Shown here: positions 56,203 to 64,000 of the stretch, piece by piece
Layout of the letters: each line of letters opens with the position of its first letter
Position numbering within the stretch: the stretch's first letter is position 1
NCBI RefSeq assembly: GCF_900455735.1
Contig: NZ_UAUI01000005.1
Location: 1 to 64,000, forward strand
Source: Rhodococcus wratislaviensis
Lineage (GTDB): Bacteria > Actinomycetota > Actinomycetes > Mycobacteriales > Mycobacteriaceae
Direction of reading: 5' to 3'
DNA: 64,000 nt
Notes under the pieces: model-generated
Seen by the model: the letters and a program-made list of their open reading frames with translations, nothing else
Databases searched by the model: none
Told to the model about the DNA's origin: nothing
Translations under genes and position numbers: made by a program

Positions 56203-56694
56203 TCAGTCTTCGTCGCCCGGCAAATCCGGGTCGATGACCTCGGGTTCGACTCCGAGGTACGTACTCACCTGCTGTACGAGCACGTCGTGCACCAGGTCGG
56301 TGAGGTCGTCCGGGTCTTTGGCGCGCTGTTCGAGCGGTCGCCGGAACAGGACGACTCGCGCCCGCGTCGTGGATCCGTGCCGGTCGATGCCGGCCGGGAT
56401 CAGTCGGGACAGCGGCACGGGCCCGTCCGCCACGACCTCGGCGGGCCAGTTGACCGAATCCGGGTCGAGCGCATGAATCTTCGGAACCTCGTCGACGGCA
56501 ATGTCCAGCTTCGTCAGGCGTTCGCGCCAGCGCGCGTCGATCGGCGCGAACGCCTCGAGCACCACCAGATCGAACTTCTCTGCGCGGCTCCGTCGTGCCG
56601 GTGCGTCCGGAGGGAACACGGACCCGCGGATTCCCCGTCCCCGTCGGTCGACGGATCGGGTGGTCACGGGACGCCTGCGTCGTGCTCTGGACAT
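56203..56694 (-). CDS. Metallopeptidase-family protein lacking the HEXXH zinc site
   Basis: 163 residues. It is the Rv3259-type member of the zincin-like DUF1025 family (FDLVVLEAFAPIDARWRERL, VPLSRLIPAGIDRHGSTTRA, RVVLFRRPLEQRAKDPDDLT). Where active members have HEIGHH, this one reads QQVST (residues 141-145) within VLVQQVSTYLGVEPEV, so metal binding is unlikely. ATG at 56694 has TAATGT 7 nt upstream. The stop lies next to the whiB2 stop (convergent, no gap). Confidence 0.8.
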   Translation of the reverse strand: MSRARRRRPVTTRSVDRRGRGIRGSVFPPDAPARRSRAEKFDLVVLEAFAPIDARWRERLTKLDIAVDEVPKIHALDPDSVNWPAEVVADGPVPLSRLIPAGIDRHGSTTRARVVLFRRPLEQRAKDPDDLTDLVHDVLVQQVSTYLGVEPEVIDPDLPGDED

Positions 56695-56701
56695 GGTGTG
56701 G

Positions 56702-56707
56702 ACATTA
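56702..56707 (-). promoter_or_regulatory. -10 element for the metallopeptidase-like gene
   Basis: TAATGT on the minus strand, 7 nt before the ATG at 56694. Confidence 0.38.
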
Positions 56708-56774
56708 CGACAGCCGCACACTCTCGGTGTGTCCGAGTAGGTGTCGGGCCTTCGTGGGGCTAGGCTCCCTAGCT

Positions 56775-57170
56775 GTGAGATCTCTGCGTCGATGCTGCCG
56801 CCCCGGGTGCAAGAACCCCGCTGTCGCGACGCTCACGTACGTCTACTCCGACTCCACTGCCGTCGTCGGCCCGCTCGCCACGGTCGACGAGCCGCACTCG
56901 TGGGATCTGTGCGAAACGCACGCGTCGAGGATCACCGCACCCAAGGGCTGGGAACTGGTTCGGTACGAGGGTGGGTTCTCGTCGAGTACTCCGGACGAGG
57001 ACGACCTGACCGCGCTGGCGGAGGCCGTGCGGGAGGCGGGTCTCGGCGATCGCGGGCGGTCCGACCGGGCCGTGTCCACCGAGGAACGCGCGGAGACCGG
57101 CACCCAGCCCGGCCCGGCGCGCACCGGTCGCCGCGGCCACCTGCGGGTACTTCCCGACCCTTCCAACTGA
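56775..57170 (+). CDS. DUF3499 protein (Rv3258c-like)
   Basis: 131 residues. The N-terminal half holds CCRPGC, then TLTYVYSDSTAVVGPLATVD and WDLCETHASRITAPKGWEL; the cysteines and His suggest a zinc ribbon-like fold. The C-terminus is charged and disordered. The family is actinobacterial and unassigned. GTG at 56775 is near TAGGCT (56761-56766). It lies between whiB2 and manB, as in M. tuberculosis. Confidence 0.85.
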   Translation: MRSLRRCCRPGCKNPAVATLTYVYSDSTAVVGPLATVDEPHSWDLCETHASRITAPKGWELVRYEGGFSSSTPDEDDLTALAEAVREAGLGDRGRSDRAVSTEERAETGTQPGPARTGRRGHLRVLPDPSN

Positions 57171-57274
57171 CGTCCCGGCCTGCTTCCGGGCCTGCGGTCC
57201 GCGGCGTGCCGGGCCCGCGACGGGCAGGCATTAGGCTTGCGCCAGCACTGGTGCTCGTAAAGGAGAAACAAGAA

Positions 57275-58642
57275 GTGGCGCGATCAGCCGAGTCCGTACA
57301 TGCCGTGATCAAGGCTTACGACGTGCGGGGTGTCGTCGGTGAACACATCGACGCCGCATTCGTGCAGGACGTGGGCGGCGCATTCGCACGACTCGTCCGC
57401 GAGGACAGCGCCACGAAGGTCGTGATCGGCTACGACATGCGCGCGTCCTCTCCGGAGCTGGCCCGAGCGTTCGCCGACGGCGTCACCGCCCAGGGACTGG
57501 ACGTCGTCCTCATCGGACTCGCGTCCACCGACCAGCTGTATTTCGCTTCGGGGCTGTTCGACTGCCCGGGTGCGATGTTCACGGCGAGCCACAACCCGGC
57601 GAAGTACAACGGCATCAAGCTGTGCCGCGCTGGCGCCAAGCCGGTGGGGCAGGAGACGGGCCTTTCCACGATTGCGGCCGAGGTCGTCGACGGGGTTCCT
57701 GCGTTCGACGGCGCTCCCGGCACGGTGTCCGAGGAGGACGTGCTCGAGCAGTACGCGAGTTTCGTCCGCGGACTGGTGAACCTCTCCGACCTCCGCCCGC
57801 TGACGGTGGCTGTCGACGCGGGCAACGGAATGGGCGGGCACACCGTTCCCGCCGTGTTCGAGCCCATGCCGGTGAAGCTGGAGCCGCTGTACTTCGAGCT
57901 CGACGGTACGTTCCCGAATCACGAGGCGAATCCGCTCGACCCGGCGAACCTCGTGGATCTGCAACGGTACGTCCGTGAGACCGGTGCCGACATCGGTCTG
58001 GCCTTCGACGGCGACGCGGACCGCTGCTTCGTGGTCGACGAGCTCGGCAACCCGGTGTCGCCGTCCGCCGTCACCGCCCTGGTCGCGGAGCGGGAGCTGG
58101 CGAAGGAGCCCGGCGCGACCGTCATCCACAACCTCATCACGTCCCGCGCGGTGCCCGAGCTGGTGAGTGAGTTGGGCGGACACCCGGTCCGCACCCGGGT
58201 GGGGCACTCGTTCATCAAGCAGCAGATGGCCGAGACGGGCGCGATCTTCGGCGGCGAGCACTCCGCGCACTACTACTTCCGCGACTTCTGGGGCGCCGAC
58301 TCCGGGATGCTCGCCGGACTGCATGTTCTCGCGGCACTGGGGGAGCAGGACCGTCCGCTGTCCGAGCTGATGGCGAAGTACGAGCGGTACGCGGCGTCGG
58401 GAGAGATCAACTCGACCGTCGCGGACGCCGCCGAAAGGACCGACGCGGTGCTGTCGGCGTTCGCGGACCGCACCACGGTTGTGGACCGGCTCGACGGTGT
58501 CACGGTCGAACTGGCGGACGGCGCGTGGTTCAACTTGCGGGCCTCCAACACCGAACCGCTGCTGCGACTCAACGTGGAGGCGGCGACGGCGGCCGAGGTA
58601 GATGCACTCGTTACCGAGATACTGGGCATCGTCCGAGCCTGA
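57275..58642 (+). CDS. manB: Phosphomannomutase / phosphoglucomutase
   Basis: 455 residues of the alpha-D-phosphohexomutase family converting mannose-6-phosphate to mannose-1-phosphate. Domain 1 has KAYDVRGVVGEHID and the phospho-serine S105 in FTASHNPAKYNG; metal loop D245-G-D-A-D-R250; sugar loop GGEHSAHYYF; phosphate-binding RASNTEPLLRLNVEA. GTG at 57275 has AAAGGAGA 8 nt upstream and TAGGCT at 57232-57237 as a -10. It matches Rv3257c. With ManA and ManC it completes GDP-mannose synthesis. Confidence 0.93.
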   Translation: MARSAESVHAVIKAYDVRGVVGEHIDAAFVQDVGGAFARLVREDSATKVVIGYDMRASSPELARAFADGVTAQGLDVVLIGLASTDQLYFASGLFDCPGAMFTASHNPAKYNGIKLCRAGAKPVGQETGLSTIAAEVVDGVPAFDGAPGTVSEEDVLEQYASFVRGLVNLSDLRPLTVAVDAGNGMGGHTVPAVFEPMPVKLEPLYFELDGTFPNHEANPLDPANLVDLQRYVRETGADIGLAFDGDADRCFVVDELGNPVSPSAVTALVAERELAKEPGATVIHNLITSRAVPELVSELGGHPVRTRVGHSFIKQQMAETGAIFGGEHSAHYYFRDFWGADSGMLAGLHVLAALGEQDRPLSELMAKYERYAASGEINSTVADAAERTDAVLSAFADRTTVVDRLDGVTVELADGAWFNLRASNTEPLLRLNVEAATAAEVDALVTEILGIVRA

Positions 58643-58719
58643 CTGCCATAGTTGGAACTACAGGTTCTGCTCGTGTTGCGAATGTGGCTTGCACCGATGA
58701 AGAAAGGGGGTGCGGTGTC

Positions 58720-59799
58720 ATGACAGCGCCGACGCCCCTGTTCGATCTGGACGACGGGGACGCACTGGTAGCGGCGGACACCGAGGGTGTGTTGCGTTCC
58801 GCCGCCATGGGGGGTGCCCAGATCCGGGCCACCCGGTCCGCGGTCGAGGAGGGGGCTCTCGAACGACTGCAGGGACTGCGTCCGCGCAGCGTGGTGGTGG
58901 TGACCGGCGCGGGGCGTGCCAGCCGTGGGGCTGCGATCCTGACGGCGGTCCTCGCCGAACGGATCGGTTTCCCGCTGGTGCGTGCCACCCGGACCCCCGT
59001 GTGGGTGGGCCCACTCGACGTGGTGGTGGTGGCCGGCGACGACGCAGGCGACCCCCGGCTCGTGCAGGCCATCGACGCGGCGGTGCGCCGCGGCGCCGAA
59101 GTGGTGGTGGCGGCGCCGGACGAAGGGCCCTTGCAGGCCGCGGCGGCCGGACGGGTCGTCATGTTCGCGCCGCGGGTCCGGGCACTCACCCGGCACGGTC
59201 TGCTGCGGTACTTCGCCGTACTGCTGGCCGTCCTCCGGGTGGTCGGTTCGGAACGCTGGGGCGACGAGGTTCCCGACCTCGAGCAGATCGCCGACGCCGT
59301 CGACGGTGAGGCGCTGCGTGACAGGCCGAACAGCGAGGTGTTCCACAATCCCGCGAAATCGCTGGCCTCCCGCATGCAGGGACGCCGCATCGTGCTCACG
59401 GGTGACACGGAGAGCACGGTGGAACTGGCCCGGCACGGCGCCGAGGCGCTGCTGCACGCGGGCCGCGTGGCGACCGCGTCGGAACTCCCGGACGTCCTGA
59501 GCGCGGCGGGCACGTTCCGTGTCGACCAGGCGCTCTCCGCGCACGACTCGATATTCCACGATCCCGAGTTGGACGGTCCGCCCTCGGCGAGCCCGGTGCG
59601 CACGTTCGTGTTGTCGGCCGACGCCGATCGGATGCTCGTCGAACGCAGGATCGCCGCCCTGGGCGACGTCGACCTCGTCGTCGCGTCCTCGGACGAGGGG
59701 CAGGTTCCGTCGCAGCGTCCCGAGCTGGAACAGGCGGCGGTTCTCGTCGGCAGGCTCGACATGACTGCCGCGTATCTCCAGTTGATCGGCGGTATCTAG
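58720..59799 (+). CDS. SIS-domain protein, TobH/PMI-C-like (Rv3256c-like)
   Basis: A 359-residue protein with two SIS-like halves (MGGAQIRATRSAVEEGALER, VVVVTGAGRASRGAAILTAV; later DLVVASSDEGQVPSQRPELE). SIS domains bind phosphosugars; the position between manB and manA suggests a role with mannose phosphates, but no activity is established. GAAAGGGGG precedes the ATG. It overlaps the manA start by one base (TAGTG). Confidence 0.85.
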   Translation: MTAPTPLFDLDDGDALVAADTEGVLRSAAMGGAQIRATRSAVEEGALERLQGLRPRSVVVVTGAGRASRGAAILTAVLAERIGFPLVRATRTPVWVGPLDVVVVAGDDAGDPRLVQAIDAAVRRGAEVVVAAPDEGPLQAAAAGRVVMFAPRVRALTRHGLLRYFAVLLAVLRVVGSERWGDEVPDLEQIADAVDGEALRDRPNSEVFHNPAKSLASRMQGRRIVLTGDTESTVELARHGAEALLHAGRVATASELPDVLSAAGTFRVDQALSAHDSIFHDPELDGPPSASPVRTFVLSADADRMLVERRIAALGDVDLVVASSDEGQVPSQRPELEQAAVLVGRLDMTAAYLQLIGGI

Positions 59800-61031
59800 T
59801 GCACCGACTCGAAGGTGCGCTCCGGTCCTACGCATGGGGATCGCGCACAGCCATCGCACAGCTGCGTGGACTTCCGGTTCCGACGGCCCATCCGGAGGCG
59901 GAACTGTGGTTGGGCGCGCACCCGGGTGATCCCGCCCGCGTCCTCACCGAGGAGGGGCCCCGGTCCCTTCTGGACCTGGTGCACTCGGAACCCGAACGCC
60001 AGCTCGGCAAGCGGAGTGTGGAGACGTTCGGCGAACGCCTCCCGTTCCTGCTGAAGTTGCTCGCGTCGGAGGAACCGCTGTCGTTGCAGGCCCATCCGAG
60101 CGCCGAGCAGGCGTGGGAGGGGTTCGCCCGGGAGAACGAGGCGGGAATTCCCCTCGAATCGTCGGTCCGCAACTACAAGGACGCCAGCCACAAACCGGAA
60201 CTCGTCGTGGCGCTCAGCCGGTTCCACGCGCTCGCCGGTTTCCGGGACCCCGAGCGCACGGTCAAACTGCTCGAGGCGATCGCGGTTCCGGAACTGCAGC
60301 CCTACGCCGGCCTGATTGCGGGGCAACCCGACTCGGACGGTCTCCGCGCGCTGTTCACCACGTGGATCACGTTGCCGCAGCCGGTGCTCGGCGCGCTGAT
60401 GCCGAGGGTGCTCGACGGATGCGTTGCCTATCTGTCGAACACCAAGGACGGTGAGTTCGCGGCGGAGATCCGCACGGCCCTCGAATTGAGCGAGGTGTAC
60501 CCGGGGGACGCGGGTGTGCTCGCCGCGCTCCTCCTGAACCGGGTCACCCTCGAACCAGGGCAGGGGCTGTATCTCGACGCGGGCAACCTCCACGCCTACT
60601 TGCACGGGATGGCCGTCGAGATCATGGCCAACTCCGACAACGTGCTGCGCGGGGGGCTCACACCGAAGCACGTGGACGTTCCGGAGTTGCTGCGCGTCCT
60701 CGACTTCGACACCGTCGACATTCCGATACTGGAGGCGGAGGAGCGCCCGGGCCGTGGCGAGTTCGTGTACGCCACGCCCGCGCCGGAGTTCGTCCTCGCG
60801 CGGATCGACCTGTCGCCGGACGGCCCGACCGAGCACCGGCTCGACTCGGAGGGGCCGCACATTCTGCTGTGCACCTCGGGTTCGGTGGAGCTGCGGTGCG
60901 GAACCGATGCCCTCGAATTGTCTCAGGGCAACGCCGTCTGGATTGCGGCCGAGGACCCTGAAGTGGTGGTGACCGCGGGCACCGAGTGCGCCCAGTTGTT
61001 CAGTGCGAGGGTCGGCCCGCCGATCGCGTAG
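59799..61031 (+). CDS. manA: Mannose-6-phosphate isomerase, class I
   Basis: A 410-residue zinc isomerase linking fructose-6-phosphate to mannose-6-phosphate. It shows YAWGSRTAIAQLRG, AELWLGAHPGDPA, the zinc-binding LQAHPSAEQAWEGFARENE, YKDASHKPELVVAL and YLDAGNLHAYLHGMAVEIMA. GTG at 59799 is coupled to the SIS gene. The manB-SIS-manA order matches Rv3257c-Rv3255c. Confidence 0.93.
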   Translation: MHRLEGALRSYAWGSRTAIAQLRGLPVPTAHPEAELWLGAHPGDPARVLTEEGPRSLLDLVHSEPERQLGKRSVETFGERLPFLLKLLASEEPLSLQAHPSAEQAWEGFARENEAGIPLESSVRNYKDASHKPELVVALSRFHALAGFRDPERTVKLLEAIAVPELQPYAGLIAGQPDSDGLRALFTTWITLPQPVLGALMPRVLDGCVAYLSNTKDGEFAAEIRTALELSEVYPGDAGVLAALLLNRVTLEPGQGLYLDAGNLHAYLHGMAVEIMANSDNVLRGGLTPKHVDVPELLRVLDFDTVDIPILEAEERPGRGEFVYATPAPEFVLARIDLSPDGPTEHRLDSEGPHILLCTSGSVELRCGTDALELSQGNAVWIAAEDPEVVVTAGTECAQLFSARVGPPIA

Positions 61032-61109
61032 CCTGTGACCCGCCCTGCGATCCGAGAAGGGCTCCGCGGCCCGTCGTGAGGGTCGTGTGCGACCGAGAGG
61101 AGAAGTCAG

Positions 61110-62030
61110 TTGTCGGCTCATGGGGGAAAGAAGGCGATTCTCGCCGCGCTCGGCGCCAATGCCGGTATCGCGGTTGCCAAGTTCGCCGGCTTCCTGATCA
61201 CCGGCTCGTCGTCCATGCTGGCGGAATCCGTGCACTCGGTGGCCGATACCTCCAACCAGGGCCTGCTGCTGCTCGGCCAGAAGAAGGCCGAACGCGCCGC
61301 CGACGATCTGCACCAGTTCGGTTACGGGCGTAGCCGATACTTCTACTCGTTCGTCGTCGCACTCGTGTTGTTCAGCCTCGGTTCGCTGTTCGCGATCTAC
61401 GAGGGCATCCACAAGATCCAGCACCCCGAGGAACTGACGTCCCCCCTCGTGGCGGTGGTCATCCTGGTGATCGCCATCGGGCTCGAGACGTTCAGCTTCA
61501 TCACCGCGGTGCGGGAGTCGCGTCCCCTCAAGGGGCGGGCGAGCTGGTGGGGATTCATTCGCACGTCGCGCAGCCCGGAGCTTCCCGTCGTGCTGCTCGA
61601 GGACACCGGCGCGCTGGTCGGTCTGGTTCTCGCGCTCGGTGGTGTCGGACTGACGATGCTCACCGGGGATCCGGTGTGGGACGGTGTCGGCACCCTCTGC
61701 ATCGGCGCCCTGCTCGGAATCATCGCGATCATCCTCATCGTCGAGATGCAGAGCCTGCTGATCGGTGAAGGAGCGACCGCCGACGAGGAGTCACGCATTC
61801 TCGCCGCGCTCGTCGACGGCGAGAAGATCGAGCGCGTCATCCATTGCAAGACGCAGTACCTCGGACCCGAGGAAATCCTCGTGGCCGCGAAAGTGGCCGT
61901 GGCCGCCGGATCGGACATCAGCGCGGTCGCGGAAGCCATCGACGAGGCCGAGGCGCGCGTACGCGGCGCAGTCCCCGCGGCTCGCCGCATCTACATCGAA
62001 CCCGACCTGTTCCGGGCAACCGAAGCATAG
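61110..62030 (+). CDS. Cation diffusion facilitator (Zn/Fe/Mn exporter)
   Basis: 306 residues with six TM helices. The TM2 metal site is H42xxxD46 (AESVHSVADTSNQG), unlike the usual HxxxD arrangement only in its Ser context. GYGRSRYFYSFVVALVLFSL follows, then a cytosolic ferredoxin-like domain with VIHCKTQYLGPEEILVAAKV. TTG at 61110 has GAGAGGAGAAG upstream. Metal specificity cannot be read. It is followed 33 bp later by the APC permease. Confidence 0.88.
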   Translation: MSAHGGKKAILAALGANAGIAVAKFAGFLITGSSSMLAESVHSVADTSNQGLLLLGQKKAERAADDLHQFGYGRSRYFYSFVVALVLFSLGSLFAIYEGIHKIQHPEELTSPLVAVVILVIAIGLETFSFITAVRESRPLKGRASWWGFIRTSRSPELPVVLLEDTGALVGLVLALGGVGLTMLTGDPVWDGVGTLCIGALLGIIAIILIVEMQSLLIGEGATADEESRILAALVDGEKIERVIHCKTQYLGPEEILVAAKVAVAAGSDISAVAEAIDEAEARVRGAVPAARRIYIEPDLFRATEA

Positions 62031-62063
62031 GCTGAACGGCAACTTTCGATTGAGGAGGCTGAT

Positions 62064-63572
62064 GTGGCCATCCAGGACAAAGGCAGCGGAGAACCGCACC
62101 TAGGCGGCAGGCCGACCGGATTGTTCCGCACCAAGTCGATCGAGCAGTCGATCCGAGACACGGACGAACCGGAAACCAAACTCCGCAAGGATCTGACGGC
62201 GTGGGACCTGACCGTCTTCGGTGTCGCCGTCGTCATCGGTGCCGGCATCTTCACGCTCACCGCGCGCACCGCAGGCAACGTCGCCGGTCCCTCGGTGTCG
62301 GCGGCGTTCGTGATCGCCGCCATCGCGTGCGGGCTCGCCGCGCTCTGCTATGCCGAGTTCGCCTCGACCGTCCCGGTCGCGGGCAGCGCGTACACGTTCT
62401 CCTACGCGACGTTCGGTGAACTGATCGCGTGGATCATCGGCTGGGACCTCATCCTCGAATTCGCGCTCGCCGCGTCGGTCGTGGCGAAGGGCTGGTCGCT
62501 CTATCTCGGTGAGGTGATCGGCAACCACACACCGGTGGCGCAGATCGGCTCGGTCACGTTCGACTGGGGTGCGGTACTCATCGTCGCGATCATCACCGTC
62601 GTGCTGGCGACGGGCACCAAGCTGTCGTCGCGGGTCTCGCTCGTGATCACCTCGATCAAGGTGGCGGTGGTGCTCGTCGTGGTGGTGGTGGGCGCGTTCT
62701 ACATCGACACCGACAACTACTCCCCGTACATCCCCCCGTCCGAGGCGGGCAGCACGGGCGAGGGCATCCATCAGTCCCTGTTCTCCTACGTCACGGGAGC
62801 CGGCGGCAGCACGTTCGGCTGGTACGGGCTGTTGGCGGCGGCGAGCCTGGTGTTCTTCGCGTTCATCGGTTTCGACATCGTCGCCACCACCGCCGAGGAG
62901 ACGAAGGATCCGCAGAAGGCGTTGCCCCGCGGAATTCTGGGATCGCTGCTGATCGTGACGATCCTGTACGTGGCGGTGACGCTGGTGCTCACCGGCATGG
63001 TCGACTACCACGAATTGGCCGGGGACAGTTCCAATCTGGCCACTGCGTTCGGCATCCACGGGATCACGTGGGCGAAGAACCTGATCTCGTTCGGTGCGCT
63101 GGCGGGCCTGACCACCGTGGTGATGGTGCTGATGCTCGGGCAGACCCGGGTTCTGTTCGCCATGTCCCGGGACGGACTGATGCCGAGGCGGCTTGCGCCG
63201 ACCGGCAAGCACGGCACACCCGTCCGGATCACCGTGCTGGTCGGTGTCGTGGTGGCGGTGCTCGCGGGAATCTTCCCGATCGGCACCCTCGAGGAGATGG
63301 TCAACATCGGAACGCTGTTCGCGTTCGTCCTCGTGTCGGTCGGCGTGATCGTGCTGCGCCGGACGCGACCGGACCTGCCCCGCGGATTCCGTGTCCCACT
63401 GGTTCCGTGGGTGCCCGTCCTCGCCGTCCTCGCCTGCCTGTGGTTGATGGTGAATCTGTCCGTGGAGACGTGGATCCGGTTCATCGTGTGGATGGCGCTC
63501 GGCGTGATCATCTACTTCGCCTACAGCCGCCGCCACTCGATGATGGAGCGACGAAGCCGCGGCGAGGTCTGA
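62064..63572 (+). CDS. APC-superfamily (cationic) amino acid permease
   Basis: A 502-residue transporter with 12-13 TM helices. The TM1 motif VVIGAGIFTLTARTAGN, TM2-3 AALCYAEFASTVPVAGSAYT, TM6 FFAFIGFDIVATTAEETKDP and TM8 MVLMLGQTRVLFAMSRDGLM are typical of the cationic amino acid transporter branch. It matches Rv3253c in position. GAGGAGG precedes the GTG at 62064. Alternating Lys/Arg loops agree with the positive-inside rule. Confidence 0.9.
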   Translation: MAIQDKGSGEPHLGGRPTGLFRTKSIEQSIRDTDEPETKLRKDLTAWDLTVFGVAVVIGAGIFTLTARTAGNVAGPSVSAAFVIAAIACGLAALCYAEFASTVPVAGSAYTFSYATFGELIAWIIGWDLILEFALAASVVAKGWSLYLGEVIGNHTPVAQIGSVTFDWGAVLIVAIITVVLATGTKLSSRVSLVITSIKVAVVLVVVVVGAFYIDTDNYSPYIPPSEAGSTGEGIHQSLFSYVTGAGGSTFGWYGLLAAASLVFFAFIGFDIVATTAEETKDPQKALPRGILGSLLIVTILYVAVTLVLTGMVDYHELAGDSSNLATAFGIHGITWAKNLISFGALAGLTTVVMVLMLGQTRVLFAMSRDGLMPRRLAPTGKHGTPVRITVLVGVVVAVLAGIFPIGTLEEMVNIGTLFAFVLVSVGVIVLRRTRPDLPRGFRVPLVPWVPVLAVLACLWLMVNLSVETWIRFIVWMALGVIIYFAYSRRHSMMERRSRGEV

Positions 63573-63643
63573 CACGCAACGGGATTCGACGTCCGGGGGC
63601 CGGAGCGGCAGTACCGGGCGAGTACCCCGCAGGCGGCGGGCAC

Positions 63644-63649
63644 TAATGT
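63644..63649 (+). promoter_or_regulatory. -10 element for the terminal TetR gene
   Basis: TAATGT, 7 nt, then ATG at 63657. Confidence 0.4.
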
Positions 63650-63656
63650 CTTCGCC

Positions 63657-64000
63657 ATGACTTCGTCGCGTGTCCGGGTGCCCTATCAGGAGGCTGCGCG
63701 GTTGCTGCTGCGTCAGTCGGTGCTCGATGCGATGCGGGATCTCTTGTTCGAGAAGGACTGGTCGGACATCACGATGTCGGATGTCGCGACCGGCGCCGGG
63801 GTGAGCAGGCAGACGCTCTACAACGAGTTCAAGTCCCGGCAGGGGCTGGCGGAGGCGTACGCCCTCCGGCTGGCCGACGAGCTGGTCGACGCCGTCGACG
63901 AGGCGCTCGTGGCGAACGTCGGGGAGGGTCGTGCCGCGCTGCTCTCCGGGTTCACCGCGTTCTTCGCGGCGAGCCTGTCCGACCCGCTCGTGCAGTCACT
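63657..64000 (+). CDS. TetR-family regulator (3' end outside window)
   Basis: The first 114 residues are present. The helix-turn-helix is ITMSDVATGAGVSRQTLYNE (about residues 41-60), preceded by RVPYQEAARLLLRQSVLDAM, and a helical ligand domain begins at QGLAEAYALRLADELVDAVD. It resembles Rv3249c, the regulator next to alkB-rubA-rubB. In this window it follows the permease directly. The frame runs off the right edge. Confidence 0.85.
   Translation, partial: MTSSRVRVPYQEAARLLLRQSVLDAMRDLLFEKDWSDITMSDVATGAGVSRQTLYNEFKSRQGLAEAYALRLADELVDAVDEALVANVGEGRAALLSGFTAFFAASLSDPLVQS

Overview
The window is high-G+C actinobacterial chromosome, most likely a Rhodococcus of the opacus/jostii type. The evidence is arabinogalactan linker genes, an LCP ligase, F420 genes, WhiB2, acyl-CoA carboxylase genes, PapA-type acyltransferases, frequent GTG/TTG starts, and gene order. 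From 2.7 kb to the right edge the order follows, from memory, the M. tuberculosis stretch Rv3303c (lpdA) down to about Rv3253c/Rv3249c. The first ~2.6 kb is different: low-G+C phage DNA carrying a tail gene and hairpins, joined abruptly to the host sequence.

Layout. 1-2.6 kb: phage tail region and the junction. 2.7-8.8 kb: lpdA, a class I aminotransferase, and divergent glpK/glpD for glycerol use. 8.7-19.4 kb: small membrane proteins, an MpaB-like oxygenase paired with a TetR regulator over a shared palindrome, a DUF1353 protein, nei2, lhr, an HNH protein and a DUF1707 protein. 19.4-24.1 kb: lysine catabolism (amaB, an Lrp regulator, lat), with what looks like the scar of a deleted gene in front of amaB. 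24-25.9 kb: a tyrosine phosphatase and a run of small genes where M. tuberculosis has sigF-rsbW-usfY. 25.9-39.6 kb: the acyl-CoA carboxylase genes accA3, accD5, accE5 and birA, plus maf, sseA and sufE. Into this conserved block are inserted three PapA-type condensation-fold acyltransferases, a truncated haemoglobin and a 14-TM MFS exporter. 39.6-45.4 kb: membrane and PH-domain proteins, a two-component system, GtrA, and purK/purE ending in a strong hairpin. 45.4-51.9 kb: a DUF559 protein, a mini HEXXH protein, a TIGR03089 protein, an LCP ligase, rmlD, wbbL and GDP-mannose pyrophosphorylase. 51.9-52.6 kb: a decayed IS200/IS605 tnpB. 52.6-64 kb: a NUDIX protein, fbiB, fbiA, whiB2, a metallopeptidase-like protein, a DUF3499 protein, manB, a SIS protein, manA, a CDF transporter, an APC permease and a partial TetR.

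How the genes work together. The carboxylase block makes malonyl- and methylmalonyl-CoA, and BirA biotinylates AccA3. The acyltransferase set plus exporter looks like an acylated-glycolipid module. RmlD, WbbL, the mannose enzymes and LCP feed cell-wall arabinogalactan and mannose glycoconjugates. FbiA and FbiB build coenzyme F420. Regulation is visible in the DNA: at least 13 genes have a TAnnnT hexamer 6-7 nt before the start codon, as expected for leaderless mRNAs; palindromes cover the mpaB/tetR promoters and the whiB2 promoter; and most convergent gene pairs overlap at their 3' ends.
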